Below are positions 16,709-26,567 of a stretch of DNA of 64,000 nt, in pieces. The stretch spans positions 868,001 to 932,000 of the forward strand of contig NZ_CAKKLP010000001.1 of the NCBI RefSeq assembly GCF_918698085.1, in the 5' to 3' direction. The position numbers and the translations under genes are program-made. The DNA comes from Chryseobacterium sp. Bi04 (lineage in GTDB: Bacteria; Bacteroidota; Bacteroidia; Flavobacteriales; Weeksellaceae). The notes beneath the pieces are model-generated. The model was not told the DNA's origin. It did not search any database and saw nothing but the letters and a program-made list of their open reading frames with translations. Within the stretch, counting starts at the first letter, position 1. Every line of letters starts with the position of its first letter.

Positions 16709-17683
16709 TTATTTGTGCTTTGTTTTTGCCTCCAGTTTAGGCAAGTCTTTTTTATATTGTTCAGCATCCCATTTAATTTGCCAATTCTTTACATACTCTG
16801 CCAATGGAGGAAGTCCAACATCTGTGCGTCTTTTATCTACATTATCAGGATCTTCTAATGGGGATACATAATATATTTGTGTTTCAGGATCACGTCCGAT
16901 CTGGCTGCCGTAAATTTGTCTTTTACCTTGTCTCAGGGCCACCCTGTCTTCGAGAAGGGCCAGACTGCTGCTTTGTGCTTTACCATTTTTTACAGCATCT
17001 CTCATCATGGGTAAATATTTTTCCTGTGTTGCCTGATCTGCATGTTGGATAACAAGAAATAATGTAGCACTTCCCTGTCCGCCCACAATATCAGGACCCA
17101 CCCAGCCATATTTATCAAGAATGGCTTTTACCTCAATAAGATTTAGTGAATCTTTTTTATTGATAAGCTGCCAGTGCTCATTCATTTCTTTTGATTCCCT
17201 ACCGTATTTTTTTTCAATATCATCGATTTGTTTTCTGTACTTTTGGTCTTCATTATAAATGTCACCAAGCTTTGCGGCTAAGGGTTTATTCAAATTTGCT
17301 TCTGCTTTCTCCTGATTCTGTTTTATTTTTTCCATTAGAGACTTCCATCGTTTATCACTATGTAAAGAGCTAAGGTCTGTATCCGTTGTTATATGGTTAT
17401 AATTACTGAATTTTACTGCAATCCTGTCAAGTTGGGAAAATGCACTGTCTGGCACTGATGCCATTGCCCAAGAGCATGCTGCGTTATACCTATCATTTAG
17501 AGACGCTTTCCAGCCGTTAGATTTAAATGCTTCTGAATAGTGGGTGGCAGAGTTCTTGAAATCCTTGGCACGGTAAAGTGATTCAGCCGTTTTTACTTTA
17601 TCAGTGTATTCTTTGGAAACAGTTTGTCCGAAGAGCAGTTTTGTTGATACTAAAAAAAGCAAAACGAATAGTCTTATTTTCAT
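16709..17683 (-). CDS. Secreted DUF6624-like protein with TPR-like N-terminus
   Basis: 324 residues with a cleavable signal peptide (ends near LLFGQ). Residues 25-110 look like a tetratricopeptide-type helical region (YRAKDFKNSATHYSEAF, YNAACSWAMA). Residues 125-300 contain the hallmark GWVGPDIVGGQGSATLFLVIQHAD, followed by KYLPMMRDAV, ALLEDRVALRQGKRQIYGSQ and LPPLAEYV, which I know from the DUF6624 family. No function is established for that domain. The gene is alone on its transcript, and the terminator of the upstream hydrolase gene separates the two. Confidence 0.8.
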   Translation of the reverse strand: MKIRLFVLLFLVSTKLLFGQTVSKEYTDKVKTAESLYRAKDFKNSATHYSEAFKSNGWKASLNDRYNAACSWAMASVPDSAFSQLDRIAVKFSNYNHITTDTDLSSLHSDKRWKSLMEKIKQNQEKAEANLNKPLAAKLGDIYNEDQKYRKQIDDIEKKYGRESKEMNEHWQLINKKDSLNLIEVKAILDKYGWVGPDIVGGQGSATLFLVIQHADQATQEKYLPMMRDAVKNGKAQSSSLALLEDRVALRQGKRQIYGSQIGRDPETQIYYVSPLEDPDNVDKRRTDVGLPPLAEYVKNWQIKWDAEQYKKDLPKLEAKTKHK

Positions 17684-17744
17684 GGAATTAATTTTTTGTA
17701 GATTTTAATTTGTATGGTATTGAAAATGAGTTTCTAATATAGTA

Positions 17745-17790
17745 AAAAAACAAATCACTATATCGTCATATAGTGATTTGTTTTTATTTT
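17745..17790 (-). terminator. Strong bidirectional hairpin after the isochorismatase-like gene
   Basis: A perfect 13-bp stem (17751-17763 with 17768-17780), loop CGTC, and A- and T-runs on the two sides. On the minus strand it ends the hydrolase transcript. Confidence 0.88.
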
Positions 17791-17855
17791 TTTTATAATG
17801 TTAGAAAATCCCTTTTCCTTATAATGATTAACAAAGTATATTCTATTAATCTTTT

Positions 17856-18422
17856 TTATAATTCATTTAATAATTTTTCTGAATCCCATACAACAGCAAA
17901 TTCATCATTTAAATTAGCAAGAGTAGTGAGGTGTATTAATTCTGAATCATATTTTTCTCCGTTTATTCCAAGTCTGTCGAATGCTGCAGTTGCATCAGAA
18001 ATTAAGTAGGTTTCATAACCATAATTTCCAGCCATTCTTGTCGTAGTGGAAACACAATGATTTGTAGTTATTCCAACAATAACCAAAGTCGTTATATTTT
18101 GATGGTCAAGTTGCTCCTTTAAATTGGTTCCTATAAAAGCACTGTTTACAGTTTTTGTAATGACAGGCTCATCGTTTTTGGGCAATACATAATCATTAAA
18201 TTCGAATCCGGTATGGGTTTCATGTAATTTTGAATTGATGTTGGATGAGCTGTGTCTGATGTGAAAGATAGGGAGATGTAGCGCTCTCCATTTCTCTAAT
18301 AATTGTCCACTGACTTGCTCTGCTGTTTTGTTATTTCTATTTCCTCCCCAATAGTCTTCATCAAGAAATCCCTTTTGAATATCAATTAATACTAAAGCTG
18401 GTTTTTTATCTCTAAGTTTCAT
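17856..18422 (-). CDS. Isochorismatase-family cysteine hydrolase
   Basis: 188-residue enzyme of the isochorismatase-like fold, which hydrolyses amides such as nicotinamide or ureido compounds. The expected triad is present: Asp14 in LVLIDIQKGF, Lys90 in TKTVNSAF, and the nucleophile Cys123 in GITTNHCVSTT. The GIxTxxCV pattern and following DATAAFDR are typical. It lacks the metal-binding residues I would expect of nicotinamidase PncA, so the substrate is unknown, even though pncB is encoded nearby. The preceding YciI gene ends 35 bp upstream, so co-transcription is possible. Confidence 0.9.
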   Translation of the reverse strand: MKLRDKKPALVLIDIQKGFLDEDYWGGNRNNKTAEQVSGQLLEKWRALHLPIFHIRHSSSNINSKLHETHTGFEFNDYVLPKNDEPVITKTVNSAFIGTNLKEQLDHQNITTLVIVGITTNHCVSTTTRMAGNYGYETYLISDATAAFDRLGINGEKYDSELIHLTTLANLNDEFAVVWDSEKLLNEL

Positions 18423-18457
18423 GTATTCAGAATTATATAGGTGTTTTTTAATAATGG

Positions 18458-18928
18458 TTAAGGATTTTCCTTCGAAATTTCTTCGTGATGTTTAAGATAT
18501 AGAGGCAATGCCGCCGATCCATACCATGGGAAAATTTCATAACTAAAGACTCCGGCTTGTACAGCGGGATCTGTCTTTACCCACTGCTCTGCTTCTTCTT
18601 TAGATTTTGTATTAAAGATGAACATACCGCGGTAGTTTTCTTTATTTTTTTCCAGAAAGGGTCCTGCTACAATAATTTTTCCTTCATCAGCCAGTTTCCC
18701 GATATTGGCCATATGACCTTTCATGACTTCTCCCATTTTGGCTTTGTCATCTATTTTTGTGCTTCCGGAAGTAAGCATGACAATGGTGTAGGCCTTCATC
18801 CCGTATTGATCTGCACCAAGTGAGGTAGCCAGTTCCTGATTGAATTTTACTTTTTCCTTTTTATTCTCCTGGGCGAAGGATAAAGTGGTCAGCAAAACAG
18901 TAAAAGGTATAAAAATTTTTAATTTCAT
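18458..18928 (-). CDS. Exported YciI-domain protein
   Basis: 156 residues with a signal peptide (ends near LSFAQ), then a YciI-like domain of the ferredoxin-like alpha/beta type (about 45-140). It includes HMANIGKLADEGKIIVAGPF, the typical central motif, and FNTKSKEEAEQWVKTDPAVQAG. The His/Asp pair of active YciI proteins is partly present (His in GHM, Asp in KTDP). An exported YciI is less usual than the cytosolic form, but such forms occur in Bacteroidota. The substrate is unknown. It may be co-transcribed with the downstream hydrolase. Confidence 0.85.
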   Translation of the reverse strand: MKLKIFIPFTVLLTTLSFAQENKKEKVKFNQELATSLGADQYGMKAYTIVMLTSGSTKIDDKAKMGEVMKGHMANIGKLADEGKIIVAGPFLEKNKENYRGMFIFNTKSKEEAEQWVKTDPAVQAGVFSYEIFPWYGSAALPLYLKHHEEISKENP

Positions 18929-18992
18929 AGATGTTTTAATTATAATGTGGATATCTCAGATCTGACATCTCTATCTGAAATCTGTCTAAACC

Positions 18993-20171
18993 CTAATCTT
19001 TTATTCTTAAAAATTCCTTGGCAAGCTCTATCATTTTAGGATCACCCGTATATTTTCCATGCTCATCAGAAAGTTTTACTGTTGGGATCCATTCTTTGTT
19101 AGGAGCCTGTACACCAATAAGTTTCATAACAATATTCATTGGTTTTACCCCTACATCATTGGTAAGGTTGGTTCCTATTCCAAAAGAGATGCCTATTTTT
19201 CCTCTGCAGTAGCTGGTAATTTCCCCTACCTTTTCAAGATTCAGGGCATCAGAGAAAATAATATACTTAAACATTGGATTGATGCCGTTATTCTGATAAT
19301 GCGCAATGGTTTTATCGGCAAATTCAAGGGCGTCACCGCTATCATGACGTACCCCATCAAAAAGCTTGGCGAATTTTTTATCAAACTGCTGGAAGAAAAC
19401 ATCTGTGGTATACGTATCTGAAAGAGCAACTCCAAGGTCCCCTCTGTATACATCTACCCAATGTTCCAAAGCGAGTTCATTGGCCATTTTGAAACCATAT
19501 TCAGCAGCGTGGAACATAAACCATTCGTGAGCATGGGTTCCAATTGGCTTTACACCATACTTCATGGCGAAATGAACATTAGAACTTCCGATAAAAGTAG
19601 AATCTTTTTTCTGTGTTAAAGCTTCCATTACCAGGTTCTGTACTTTATAAGAATGTCTTCTTCTGGTCCCGAACTCTGCAAATGTTACTCCAAGTTCTCC
19701 CAATGAATCTGCCTTCTCCAGCGTTTTACTCATTACTATTTCATTGGAATCCCTTTCCATATGATTCATTTCGTAGTGAAGTTCACTGATCAGTGCCAGT
19801 AAAGGAACCTCCCAAAGAATCGTTCTGTACCAAAGTCCTTCCACTATTACAGAAAGATCACCTCCTTCCTGATGGATTTTTACTTCAGTAGGATCATAAT
19901 GATAGCCTTCTAAAAAATCCAGGTAAGGAAGATCAATATAAGGACAGGTTCTTGCCATGAATTTCTTCTCATCTTTGGTAAGCTTAAGTTCTGCCATCTT
20001 ATTAACAGCCTCCCTTAACGCAGCATCAAAGCCTGGCGGAAAGTGGTGTTTTCCTCTATTGATAAATTCGTATTTTACAATAGAACCTGGGAAAAGTTTT
20101 ACCACTGCATTCTGCATGGTTATTTTATAAAAATCATTATCGAGAATTGAGTTGAGTCTTACGTCGTTCAT
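18993..20171 (-). CDS. pncB: Nicotinate phosphoribosyltransferase
   Basis: First enzyme of the Preiss-Handler route to NAD: nicotinate plus PRPP and ATP gives nicotinate mononucleotide. The 392-residue protein starts with the family N-terminus MNDVRLNSILDNDFYKITMQ. It contains the auto-phosphorylated His region FGTRRRHSYKVQ, the HDSGDALEFADK stretch and the C-terminal FGIGTNLTNDVG phosphate-binding loop. I start at ATG 20171. A 27-codon longer reading would run back through the terminator of the dps transcript. TATATTTG lies 20 bp upstream of this ATG, a plausible -7 box. Confidence 0.95.
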   Translation of the reverse strand: MNDVRLNSILDNDFYKITMQNAVVKLFPGSIVKYEFINRGKHHFPPGFDAALREAVNKMAELKLTKDEKKFMARTCPYIDLPYLDFLEGYHYDPTEVKIHQEGGDLSVIVEGLWYRTILWEVPLLALISELHYEMNHMERDSNEIVMSKTLEKADSLGELGVTFAEFGTRRRHSYKVQNLVMEALTQKKDSTFIGSSNVHFAMKYGVKPIGTHAHEWFMFHAAEYGFKMANELALEHWVDVYRGDLGVALSDTYTTDVFFQQFDKKFAKLFDGVRHDSGDALEFADKTIAHYQNNGINPMFKYIIFSDALNLEKVGEITSYCRGKIGISFGIGTNLTNDVGVKPMNIVMKLIGVQAPNKEWIPTVKLSDEHGKYTGDPKMIELAKEFLRIKD

Positions 20172-20190
20172 AATATGTGTAATTTTAACG

Positions 20191-20198
20191 CAAATATA
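20191..20198 (-). promoter_or_regulatory. -7-like promoter box of pncB
   Basis: TATATTTG on the minus strand, between the dps terminator and the pncB start. No good TTG box lies at the usual distance. Confidence 0.45.
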
Positions 20199-20204
20199 GA
20201 AATA

Positions 20205-20240
20205 AAAAATAAAATCGCCTAAATGTAAGGCGATTTTTTT
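20205..20240 (-). terminator. Terminator of the dps transcript
   Basis: A 9-bp stem (AAATCGCCT with AGGCGATTT, 20212-20220 and 20228-20236) with T-rich sequence on both sides. Confidence 0.85.
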
Positions 20241-20266
20241 GAAATATTTCAATGCTTGCTATTGCG

Positions 20267-20743
20267 CTATTTTCCAAGGTAAGAATTGTACATCCAAACT
20301 TCTTTCTCCTGTTCTGTGATATAGTCGCTCATTTGAGAGTTTGTACCTTCATCACCTGCTTTATCCGTAATGTCTAATAAGTCTCTCTGAAGATCAATAA
20401 CCACCTTGAAAGAGCTTAAAATCAATTCAACACTTTTTGTACCATCTGTCACTTCTTTTGTCTCTTTAATGGTAGCTACTTTCAAATAGTCGGAGTAATT
20501 GTGAGCCGGGGTAGCTCCCAAAGTCAAAATTCTTTCTGCAATCTAATCAATTTTTAAAACCAGGCTATTGTATAGCTCTTCAAATTTAGGGTGAAGGGTA
20601 AAAAACTGATCTCCCTTAATATTCCAGTGAGCCCCTCTGGTGTTTTGATAGAATATGGAATAGTTGGCTAAAAGTGTATTTAATTTTTCTGAAATTTTTT
20701 TACAGTCGGCTTCTTTAAGACCGATAATACTGGCGTTTTTCAT
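20267..20743 (-). pseudogene. dps: dps (ferritin-like DNA-protection protein) interrupted by an in-frame amber codon
   Basis: Dps oxidises and stores iron and protects DNA. Read through, the frame from ATG 20743 encodes 158 residues with a full-length Dps match: TRGAHWNIKGDQF with ferroxidase His39, His51, Asp66 and Glu70 (IAER), and the usual ending SDYITEQEKEVWMYNSYLGK. Codon 67, between Asp66 and Ile68 where a Glu is usual, is TAG (minus strand, 20543-20545). One G-to-T change from GAG explains it. No frameshift or other damage is visible. The stop would leave 66 residues without the full ferroxidase site. TAG is a normal stop in this genome (rplC, the pump gene). This may be a recent mutation or a sequencing error. 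Confidence 0.85.
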
Positions 20744-20859
20744 ATGTATATATTTTATATTTAATTGTTATGAGATCATATGGAACTGTCTTCCTCACTG
20801 CGGTTTTGGCCAGGAGATGTTTATAATGGCAGTTTCATAAGTTATCTATTTGAATCTAT

Positions 20860-20867
20860 CAAATTTA
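20860..20867 (-). promoter_or_regulatory. -7-like promoter box of dps
   Basis: TAAATTTG on the minus strand, giving a leader of about 110 nt. No TTG box was recognised upstream. Confidence 0.35.
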
Positions 20868-20959
20868 CGAAATATTGTGCCGGAATGTCCTCTTTATTAA
20901 TAGATGATAACTATAAGAAAATTTTAAAAAAATAGTTTGGAAGTAGTATTATTGCAGAG

Positions 20960-22546
20960 ATGAAAAGTTTTCTGATCACAGCAGCAGTATTTTTTGGGAT
21001 ATGTTTTATTTATATCCTGATTATGCTTTCTACTACCGGGAATTATTTTACTTATCTGTTGGATGATGCCTATATTCACATGGCAATTGCTAAAAACTTT
21101 GCAGTTCATGGTATTTGGGGAATAACCAGGTATGTTTTTTCCTCTTCCTCTTCATCCCCGGTTTTTACCCTTATTTTAAGTGCATTGATTTCTCTCTTTG
21201 GAGATCATGCTTTAATTCCGTTGATTTTTAATCTGGTTTCAGCCGGATTGCTTATTGTTATCCTTAACAAATACTACTCCCTGTTTTTCAATCAGAACAG
21301 ATCTATAGTTTGGGCTTGCTTGTTTAGTCTTTTCTTTGCGGTGCTGCATGTTCAGATTGTAACAGGGATGGAGCATATTTTACAGACATTGATGATTGCC
21401 ATCAATATTTACTGCTTTAAAAAATGGTTCGATAATGATGGTAAGGATAGGACCTCTCAATATGGTTTCTATTTTACGCTCCTGTCATTAGGCCTGATAA
21501 GATTTGAAAGCATGTTTTATTTTGTCTCCCTTGCTTTTGTCTTTATGCTGATCAGGAAATGGAAGTATTCAGCACTTGTGCTGGTTTGTGGCTTTATTCC
21601 TATTTTTCTCTTCGGATACTTCAATTATCCTAAAAGTGGATATTTTTTTCCCAATTCAGTTGTTGCCAAAGGATCACTGATAGATTTCTCGGGGAATATA
21701 CCGATACAGATCATTGATCTCATACTGAAAAAAGTGATTTTCAATATCAGTTTTTATAAGCTTGGATTATTTCCGTTATTCATCAGTATTGTTTTATTGT
21801 ATAGGGATTATCAAAAAAAAGTAAGCTTTCAAAAAATCATTGCAAACAACTTTCTCATTATAACCTGGAATTTTACTTTTATCCTGCATAGTCTATTTGG
21901 GGAAATAAAAGGGCAATTCAGGTATGAAGCTTATCTTTTGGTTGCTTTTGCAATGGTTCTCATTCCAAAGTTGAAATCTTTTTTCGCCCAGCCATTACAG
22001 TTTTTTAGAAAAGAAAGAATCATAGGAATAAGTATACTGGCGAATGTATTATTGCTGGTATATAAGTCTGGTCATGCTCATATTTTGATAACCAATGGAA
22101 GTGCCAATATATATGAACAACAGATTCAGTCTGCAAGGTTTTTGAAAAAATACTATAATACCTCTAAGGTGGTGGCTAATGATATTGGTGCGATATGCTA
22201 CTTTACGGATATCCATTTACTTGACTTCATGGGATTAGGGTCTAAAGAAATGCTCCCTTTCAGAACGAAAGATAAAAGGCCTGATGATTCATTTGAAAGC
22301 TTTTTGACACGAAGTGCTGTTGAAAATCAGTATCAGCTGGCTATCGCTTATGAAGAATGGCTGGATGGGCATACCCCAAAGAACTGGAACAAAGTTGCCC
22401 GTCTGGAGGTAGGAGGAAAGAATGTCGTACTGGGTGAAAAACACTTGTTCATATATTCCATTAACCCTGAAATTCATAATTCTTTAAAACAAAATATTAG
22501 AAACTTTAACTGGAATAAGAATGTTAAGGTTACAATCATTGAATAA
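20960..22546 (+). CDS. Polytopic membrane protein, probable GT-C-type glycosyltransferase
   Basis: 528 residues with about ten or more hydrophobic segments. The first extracytoplasmic loop begins LLDDAYIHMAIAKNF. The Asp-Asp pair just after TM1 and the WGITRYVFSSSSSSP stretch are typical of GT-C lipid-linked sugar transferases. The last 130 residues form a soluble periplasmic domain with VVANDIGAICYFTDIHLLDFMGLGS, seen in this kind of protein. A likely job is glycosylating an exported glycan or protein from a polyprenyl-phosphate sugar. Neither substrate nor pathway is shown, and no glycan genes are nearby. Confidence 0.75.
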   Translation: MKSFLITAAVFFGICFIYILIMLSTTGNYFTYLLDDAYIHMAIAKNFAVHGIWGITRYVFSSSSSSPVFTLILSALISLFGDHALIPLIFNLVSAGLLIVILNKYYSLFFNQNRSIVWACLFSLFFAVLHVQIVTGMEHILQTLMIAINIYCFKKWFDNDGKDRTSQYGFYFTLLSLGLIRFESMFYFVSLAFVFMLIRKWKYSALVLVCGFIPIFLFGYFNYPKSGYFFPNSVVAKGSLIDFSGNIPIQIIDLILKKVIFNISFYKLGLFPLFISIVLLYRDYQKKVSFQKIIANNFLIITWNFTFILHSLFGEIKGQFRYEAYLLVAFAMVLIPKLKSFFAQPLQFFRKERIIGISILANVLLLVYKSGHAHILITNGSANIYEQQIQSARFLKKYYNTSKVVANDIGAICYFTDIHLLDFMGLGSKEMLPFRTKDKRPDDSFESFLTRSAVENQYQLAIAYEEWLDGHTPKNWNKVARLEVGGKNVVLGEKHLFIYSINPEIHNSLKQNIRNFNWNKNVKVTIIE

Positions 22547-22886
22547 TTAAAGCAAGCTATTGCTGTAATTATCTTAATGAATAGATAATAGTTTGTTAAC
22601 CGGACTGACAGATTGTTTTTTTTAGCTTTATCCCCAAAACTGATATGGCAGGTCTTGGGACTGATCTTTTAAAAGGAAAAGCAATAAAGGTTGCTTTTAA
22701 ATAAAATTTTATTTTTTTGAGTGAATCCTGAAGGTTCAATAATGAGGCAATAACATGAAAACCAATAGGGTTGCCGTAGGGTATAAAAAACAAATAAAAA
22801 GTTTTTTTAAACAAATAAAAATATATAACTACTTGTCAATTAAAAAAATATTAGTATTTTTGCACCCTAAAATAAAAAGCAATTAA
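22547..22886. promoter_or_regulatory. Intergenic region with the str operon promoter
   Basis: 340 bp without a convincing gene. AAAAGCAA-TAAAGG-TTGCTTTT (22677-22698) may end the upstream transcript, but it lacks a clean T-run. TTG (22833-22835), 19 nt and TATTTTTG (22855-22862) form an excellent Bacteroidota promoter, with the transcript starting about 18 nt before rpsL. Confidence 0.7.
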
Positions 22887-23300
22887 ATGCCTACTATTCA
22901 ACAATTAGTAAGAAAAGGAAGAGCCACGCTTGCCAAGAAGAGCAAATCGGCTGCCCTTGATTCTTGTCCACAAAGACGTGGTGTATGTACGAGAGTATAT
23001 ACTACTACACCGAAGAAACCTAACTCTGCACTTAGAAAAGTAGCAAGGGTAAGACTTTCTAACGGTAAAGAAGTGAATGCCTATATCCCGGGCGAAGGAC
23101 ATAATCTTCAAGAGCACTCGATAGTATTGGTTAGAGGCGGAAGGGTGAAAGACCTACCGGGAGTACGTTACCACATCGTAAGAGGTGCATTAGACACAGC
23201 TGGTGTAAATGGAAGAACTCAGAGAAGATCTAAGTACGGAGCTAAGAGACCTAAACCAGGACAAGCAGCTGCGGCTCCTGCAAAAGGAAAGAAAAAATAA
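22887..23300 (+). CDS. rpsL: 30S ribosomal protein S12
   Basis: 137-residue decoding-centre protein. The conserved [10 protein letters not shown] and [14 protein letters not shown] segments are intact. Lys43 and Lys88, the positions where streptomycin-resistance changes arise, are both the wild-type lysine. The C-terminus is extended by a short Ala/Lys-rich tail. It is the first gene of an rpsL-rpsG-fusA-rpsJ operon with a consensus promoter just upstream. Confidence 0.99.
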   Translation: MPTIQQLVRKGRATLAKKSKSAALDSCPQRRGVCTRVYTTTPKKPNSALRKVARVRLSNGKEVNAYIPGEGHNLQEHSIVLVRGGRVKDLPGVRYHIVRGALDTAGVNGRTQRRSKYGAKRPKPGQAAAAPAKGKKK

Positions 23301-23323
23301 TCATTAAATAAGGTACAGAAGCA

Positions 23324-23800
23324 ATGAGAAAGACAAAAGCGAAAAAAAGACCGTTGTTACCAGATCCGAAATTTAATGATCAATTGGTAACTAGATTCGT
23401 AAACAACTTAATGCTTGACGGTAAGAAGTCAATCGCATTCAAAATTTTCTATGATGCATTAGAGATCGTAGAAACTAAAAAAGGAGATAACGAAAAAACT
23501 GCACTTGAAATCTGGAAAGATGCACTTACAAATGTAATGCCTCACGTAGAAGTACGTTCTAGAAGAGTAGGTGGAGCTAACTTCCAAATCCCTATGCCAA
23601 TCAGAGCTGACAGAAAAATTTCTATGGCAATGAAATGGTTAATCAAATATTCTAAAGCTAGAAATGATAAGTCTATGGCTTTGAAATTAGCTAACGAAGT
23701 GGTAGCTGCTTCAAGAGAAGAAGGTGCTGCTTACAAGAAAAAGAGTGATACTCACAAAATGGCGGAAGCTAACAAAGCGTTTTCACACTTTAAATTCTAA
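23324..23800 (+). CDS. rpsG: 30S ribosomal protein S7
   Basis: 158 residues, full length. S7 nucleates the 3' major domain of 16S rRNA. The family start ([17 protein letters not shown]) and the core [26 protein letters not shown] region (here [20 protein letters not shown]) are clear. It sits 23 bp after rpsL and 6 bp before fusA. Confidence 0.99.
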   Translation: MRKTKAKKRPLLPDPKFNDQLVTRFVNNLMLDGKKSIAFKIFYDALEIVETKKGDNEKTALEIWKDALTNVMPHVEVRSRRVGGANFQIPMPIRADRKISMAMKWLIKYSKARNDKSMALKLANEVVAASREEGAAYKKKSDTHKMAEANKAFSHFKF

Positions 23801-23806
23801 TCTGAA

Positions 23807-25924
23807 ATGGGAAGAGATCTTAAATTTACAAGAAATATTGGTATTGCTGCGCATATTGATGCCGGTAAAACTACCACTACAGAAAGGATTTTATTCTATA
23901 CAGGGGTAAACCACAAAATTGGAGAGGTTCACGATGGTGCTTCTACAATGGACTGGATGGAGCAGGAAGCTGAAAGAGGTATCACAATTACTTCTGCTGC
24001 TACTACTTGTTCTTGGAACTTTCCAACTGATCAAGGAAAAGCTTTACCTGAAACTAAACCTTATCACTTCAACATCATCGATACACCGGGACACGTTGAC
24101 TTCACAGTAGAAGTAAACAGATCTTTAAGAGTATTGGATGGTTTGGTATTCTTATTCTCTGCAGTAGATGGAGTAGAGCCTCAGTCTGAAACAAACTGGA
24201 GACTTGCTGACAACTACAAAGTAGCTAGAATGGGATTCGTAAACAAAATGGACAGACAAGGTGCTGACTTCCTTAACGTGGTAAACCAGGTTAAGACTAT
24301 GTTAGGATCAAACGCAGTTCCTATCGTTTTACCAATCGGTGCTGAAGAAGATTTCAAAGGGGTTGTAGACTTAATTAAAAACAGAGCGATCATCTGGGAT
24401 GAAGCAGGACAAGGAGCTACTTTCGAAGTAGTGCCAATTCCTGAAGATATGAAAGATGAAGTTCTTGAATATAGAGAGAAATTAGTAGAAGCTGTTGCTG
24501 ACTACGATGATACTTTGATGGAGAAATTCTTCGAAGATCCGGATTCAATCTCTGAAGAGGAAATCAACGAAGCTCTAAGAAAAGCTACTATCGATTTATC
24601 TATTATCCCAATGACTTGTGGTTCTTCATTTAAGAATAAAGGAGTACAGTTTATGTTGGATGCAGTATGTAAATATTTGCCTTCTCCATTAGATAAAGAT
24701 GATATCAAAGGTACTGACCCTAGAACTGACGCTGAAATTACAAGAAAACCAGACGTAAACGAGCCTTTCTCGGCTTTAGCATTTAAGATTGCTACTGACC
24801 CGTTCGTGGGAAGATTAGCATTCTTCAGAGCATACTCTGGAAGACTAGATGCAGGTTCTTATATCTTGAACACCCGTTCAGGAGATAAAGAAAGAATCTC
24901 AAGAATCTATCAGATGCACGCTAACAAACAAAACCCGGTAGAATATATTGAAGCTGGTGATATTGGTGCTGCGGTAGGATTCAAATCTATCAAAACTGGT
25001 GATACAATGTGTGACGAGAAAAATCCAATCGTTCTTGAATCGATGGTTTTCCCTGATCCGGTAATTGGTATCGCTGTTGAGCCTAAAACTAAGGCTGACC
25101 AGGATAAAATGGGTAACGCATTAGCTAAATTAGCTGAAGAAGATCCTACGTTTACGGTTAGAACTGATGAGGCTTCAGGACAAACGATTATCTCTGGTAT
25201 GGGTGAGCTTCACCTGGATATCATTGTTGATCGTATGAGAAGAGAATTCAAAGTTGAAGTAAACCAGGGTCAACCACAGGTAGAATACAAAGAAAACTTA
25301 ACAAAAGTTGCCCAGCACAGAGAGGTTTACAAAAAACAATCTGGAGGTAAAGGTAAATTTGCTGATATCGTATTTGAATTAGGACCTGCAGACGAAGGTA
25401 AAATTGGTTTAGAATTCATCAATGAGATCAAGGGTGGTAACGTTCCTAGAGAATTTGTTCCTGCAATTGAAAAAGGCTTTAAAGCTGCAATGAAGAACGG
25501 TCCTTTGGCTGGTTTCGAAGTTGAAGGTATTAAAGTTATTCTTAAAGACGGATCTTTCCACGCAGTGGATTCTGATGCTCTTTCTTTTGAAATGGCTGCT
25601 AAATTAGGATTTAAAGAAGCGGGACGTGCTGCTAAGCCAGTAATCATGGAGCCTATTATGAAACTGGAAGTTGTAACTCCAGAAGAATATATGGGTAACA
25701 TCATTGGTGACCTTAACAAAAGGAGAGGTACGATCAGTGGTCAGGAAGAAAAGAACGGTGCTGTTGTAATCAAAGGTTCAGTTCCACTTTCTGAAATGTT
25801 TGGATATGTAACGACTCTAAGAACACTTTCATCAGGAAGAGCTACTTCTTCTATGGAATTAGAGAAGTACCAAGCAACTCCACAAAACGTTGCTGAAGAA
25901 ATCATTGCTAAAGCAAAAGGTTAA
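23807..25924 (+). CDS. fusA: Elongation factor G
   Basis: 705-residue GTPase that drives translocation and helps ribosome recycling. The P-loop AHIDAGKTT (near 15-23), switch [10 protein letters not shown] and NKMD motif are present, and domains II-V follow in order through to [11 protein letters not shown] at the C-terminus. It has the usual length with no insertion. The gene is the third in the str operon, 16 bp before rpsJ. Confidence 0.99.
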   Translation: MGRDLKFTRNIGIAAHIDAGKTTTTERILFYTGVNHKIGEVHDGASTMDWMEQEAERGITITSAATTCSWNFPTDQGKALPETKPYHFNIIDTPGHVDFTVEVNRSLRVLDGLVFLFSAVDGVEPQSETNWRLADNYKVARMGFVNKMDRQGADFLNVVNQVKTMLGSNAVPIVLPIGAEEDFKGVVDLIKNRAIIWDEAGQGATFEVVPIPEDMKDEVLEYREKLVEAVADYDDTLMEKFFEDPDSISEEEINEALRKATIDLSIIPMTCGSSFKNKGVQFMLDAVCKYLPSPLDKDDIKGTDPRTDAEITRKPDVNEPFSALAFKIATDPFVGRLAFFRAYSGRLDAGSYILNTRSGDKERISRIYQMHANKQNPVEYIEAGDIGAAVGFKSIKTGDTMCDEKNPIVLESMVFPDPVIGIAVEPKTKADQDKMGNALAKLAEEDPTFTVRTDEASGQTIISGMGELHLDIIVDRMRREFKVEVNQGQPQVEYKENLTKVAQHREVYKKQSGGKGKFADIVFELGPADEGKIGLEFINEIKGGNVPREFVPAIEKGFKAAMKNGPLAGFEVEGIKVILKDGSFHAVDSDALSFEMAAKLGFKEAGRAAKPVIMEPIMKLEVVTPEEYMGNIIGDLNKRRGTISGQEEKNGAVVIKGSVPLSEMFGYVTTLRTLSSGRATSSMELEKYQATPQNVAEEIIAKAKG

Positions 25925-25940
25925 TTTTTAAATTAAAGAA

Positions 25941-26246
25941 ATGTCACAAAGAATCAGAATAAAACTAAAATCTTACGATTACAACTTGGTAGACAAGTCT
26001 GCTGAGAAAATCGTAAAAACGGTAAAGGCTACTGGTGCTGTTGTAAACGGTCCAATTCCATTGCCAACGAATAAGAGAATCTTCACTGTGTTGAGATCTC
26101 CGCACGTAAACAAGAAAGCAAGAGAGCAGTTCCAATTGTCAGCTCACAAGAGACTGATGGATATCTACTCTTCTTCTTCTAAAACTGTTGATGCTCTAAT
26201 GAAATTAGAACTTCCTTCAGGTGTAGACGTTGAAATTAAAGTGTGA
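25941..26246 (+). CDS. rpsJ: 30S ribosomal protein S10
   Basis: 101 residues, with the family motifs [10 protein letters not shown] at the start and [25 protein letters not shown] in the middle. In many bacteria it heads the S10 operon. Here it ends the str operon: a strong terminator follows, and rplC lies about 16.8 kb downstream. Confidence 0.99.
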   Translation: MSQRIRIKLKSYDYNLVDKSAEKIVKTVKATGAVVNGPIPLPTNKRIFTVLRSPHVNKKAREQFQLSAHKRLMDIYSSSSKTVDALMKLELPSGVDVEIKV

Positions 26247-26273
26247 TAACTGCATACTTTGCAATGATTATAC

Positions 26274-26309
26274 AATCCGTTCCTTTTTAGGAACGGATTT
26301 TTTTTTTTT
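26274..26309 (+). terminator. Strong terminator after rpsJ
   Basis: An 11-bp perfect stem (AATCCGTTCCT with AGGAACGGATT), TTTT loop, and a T-run of about 12. Confidence 0.95.
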
Positions 26310-26544
26310 GCTATCAACCTCTCCATACTACGACCTCCATTTTTGAACAAAAAAATTTATCTTTTTTCAGGTTTTACTTTTTATAACCATATGCCGGCTT
26401 TGACATGATACTACTAATGATGCTATGTATCTGTTGGCATATTGTAAGCAGACTGTTGCGTTGGTTGTTGATCCGGTATTGATTAGTCTTTTGCAGGTGA
26501 CATATGTCAGTGTGATTCATTTTATTTAGAATCAATAAAAACAA

Positions 26545-26552
26545 TAAATTTG
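26545..26552 (+). promoter_or_regulatory. -7-like promoter box of the TonB-dependent receptor gene
   Basis: TAAATTTG, 15 bp before the ATG at 26568. No clear TTG box is present, which could mean activator dependence. No obvious Fur-like palindrome was seen. Confidence 0.45.
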
Positions 26553-26567
26553 CAAAAAAAATTATTG

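Noticed and set aside
18929..18992. Short ATCTGA-type repeats between the YciI gene and pncB as a regulatory site
   Set aside because: The copies are imperfect and short, with no clear symmetry or promoter relation.
20172..20252. 27-codon N-terminal extension of pncB
   Set aside because: It runs through the dps terminator and the TATATTTG promoter box. The family N-terminus begins at 20171.
20543..20545. TAG as a reassigned sense codon (for example pyrrolysine)
   Set aside because: TAG ends rplC, the RND pump gene and the lipoprotein gene at 3420, so it is a normal stop here.
20267..20743. A frameshift as the cause of the split dps gene
   Set aside because: Both halves are in the same frame. 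A single TAG codon separates them, with continuous Dps homology across it.
22596..22814. Minus-strand reading frame of 72 codons before rpsL
   Set aside because: It has no domain, signal or neighbour support, and lies in an AT-rich intergenic stretch.
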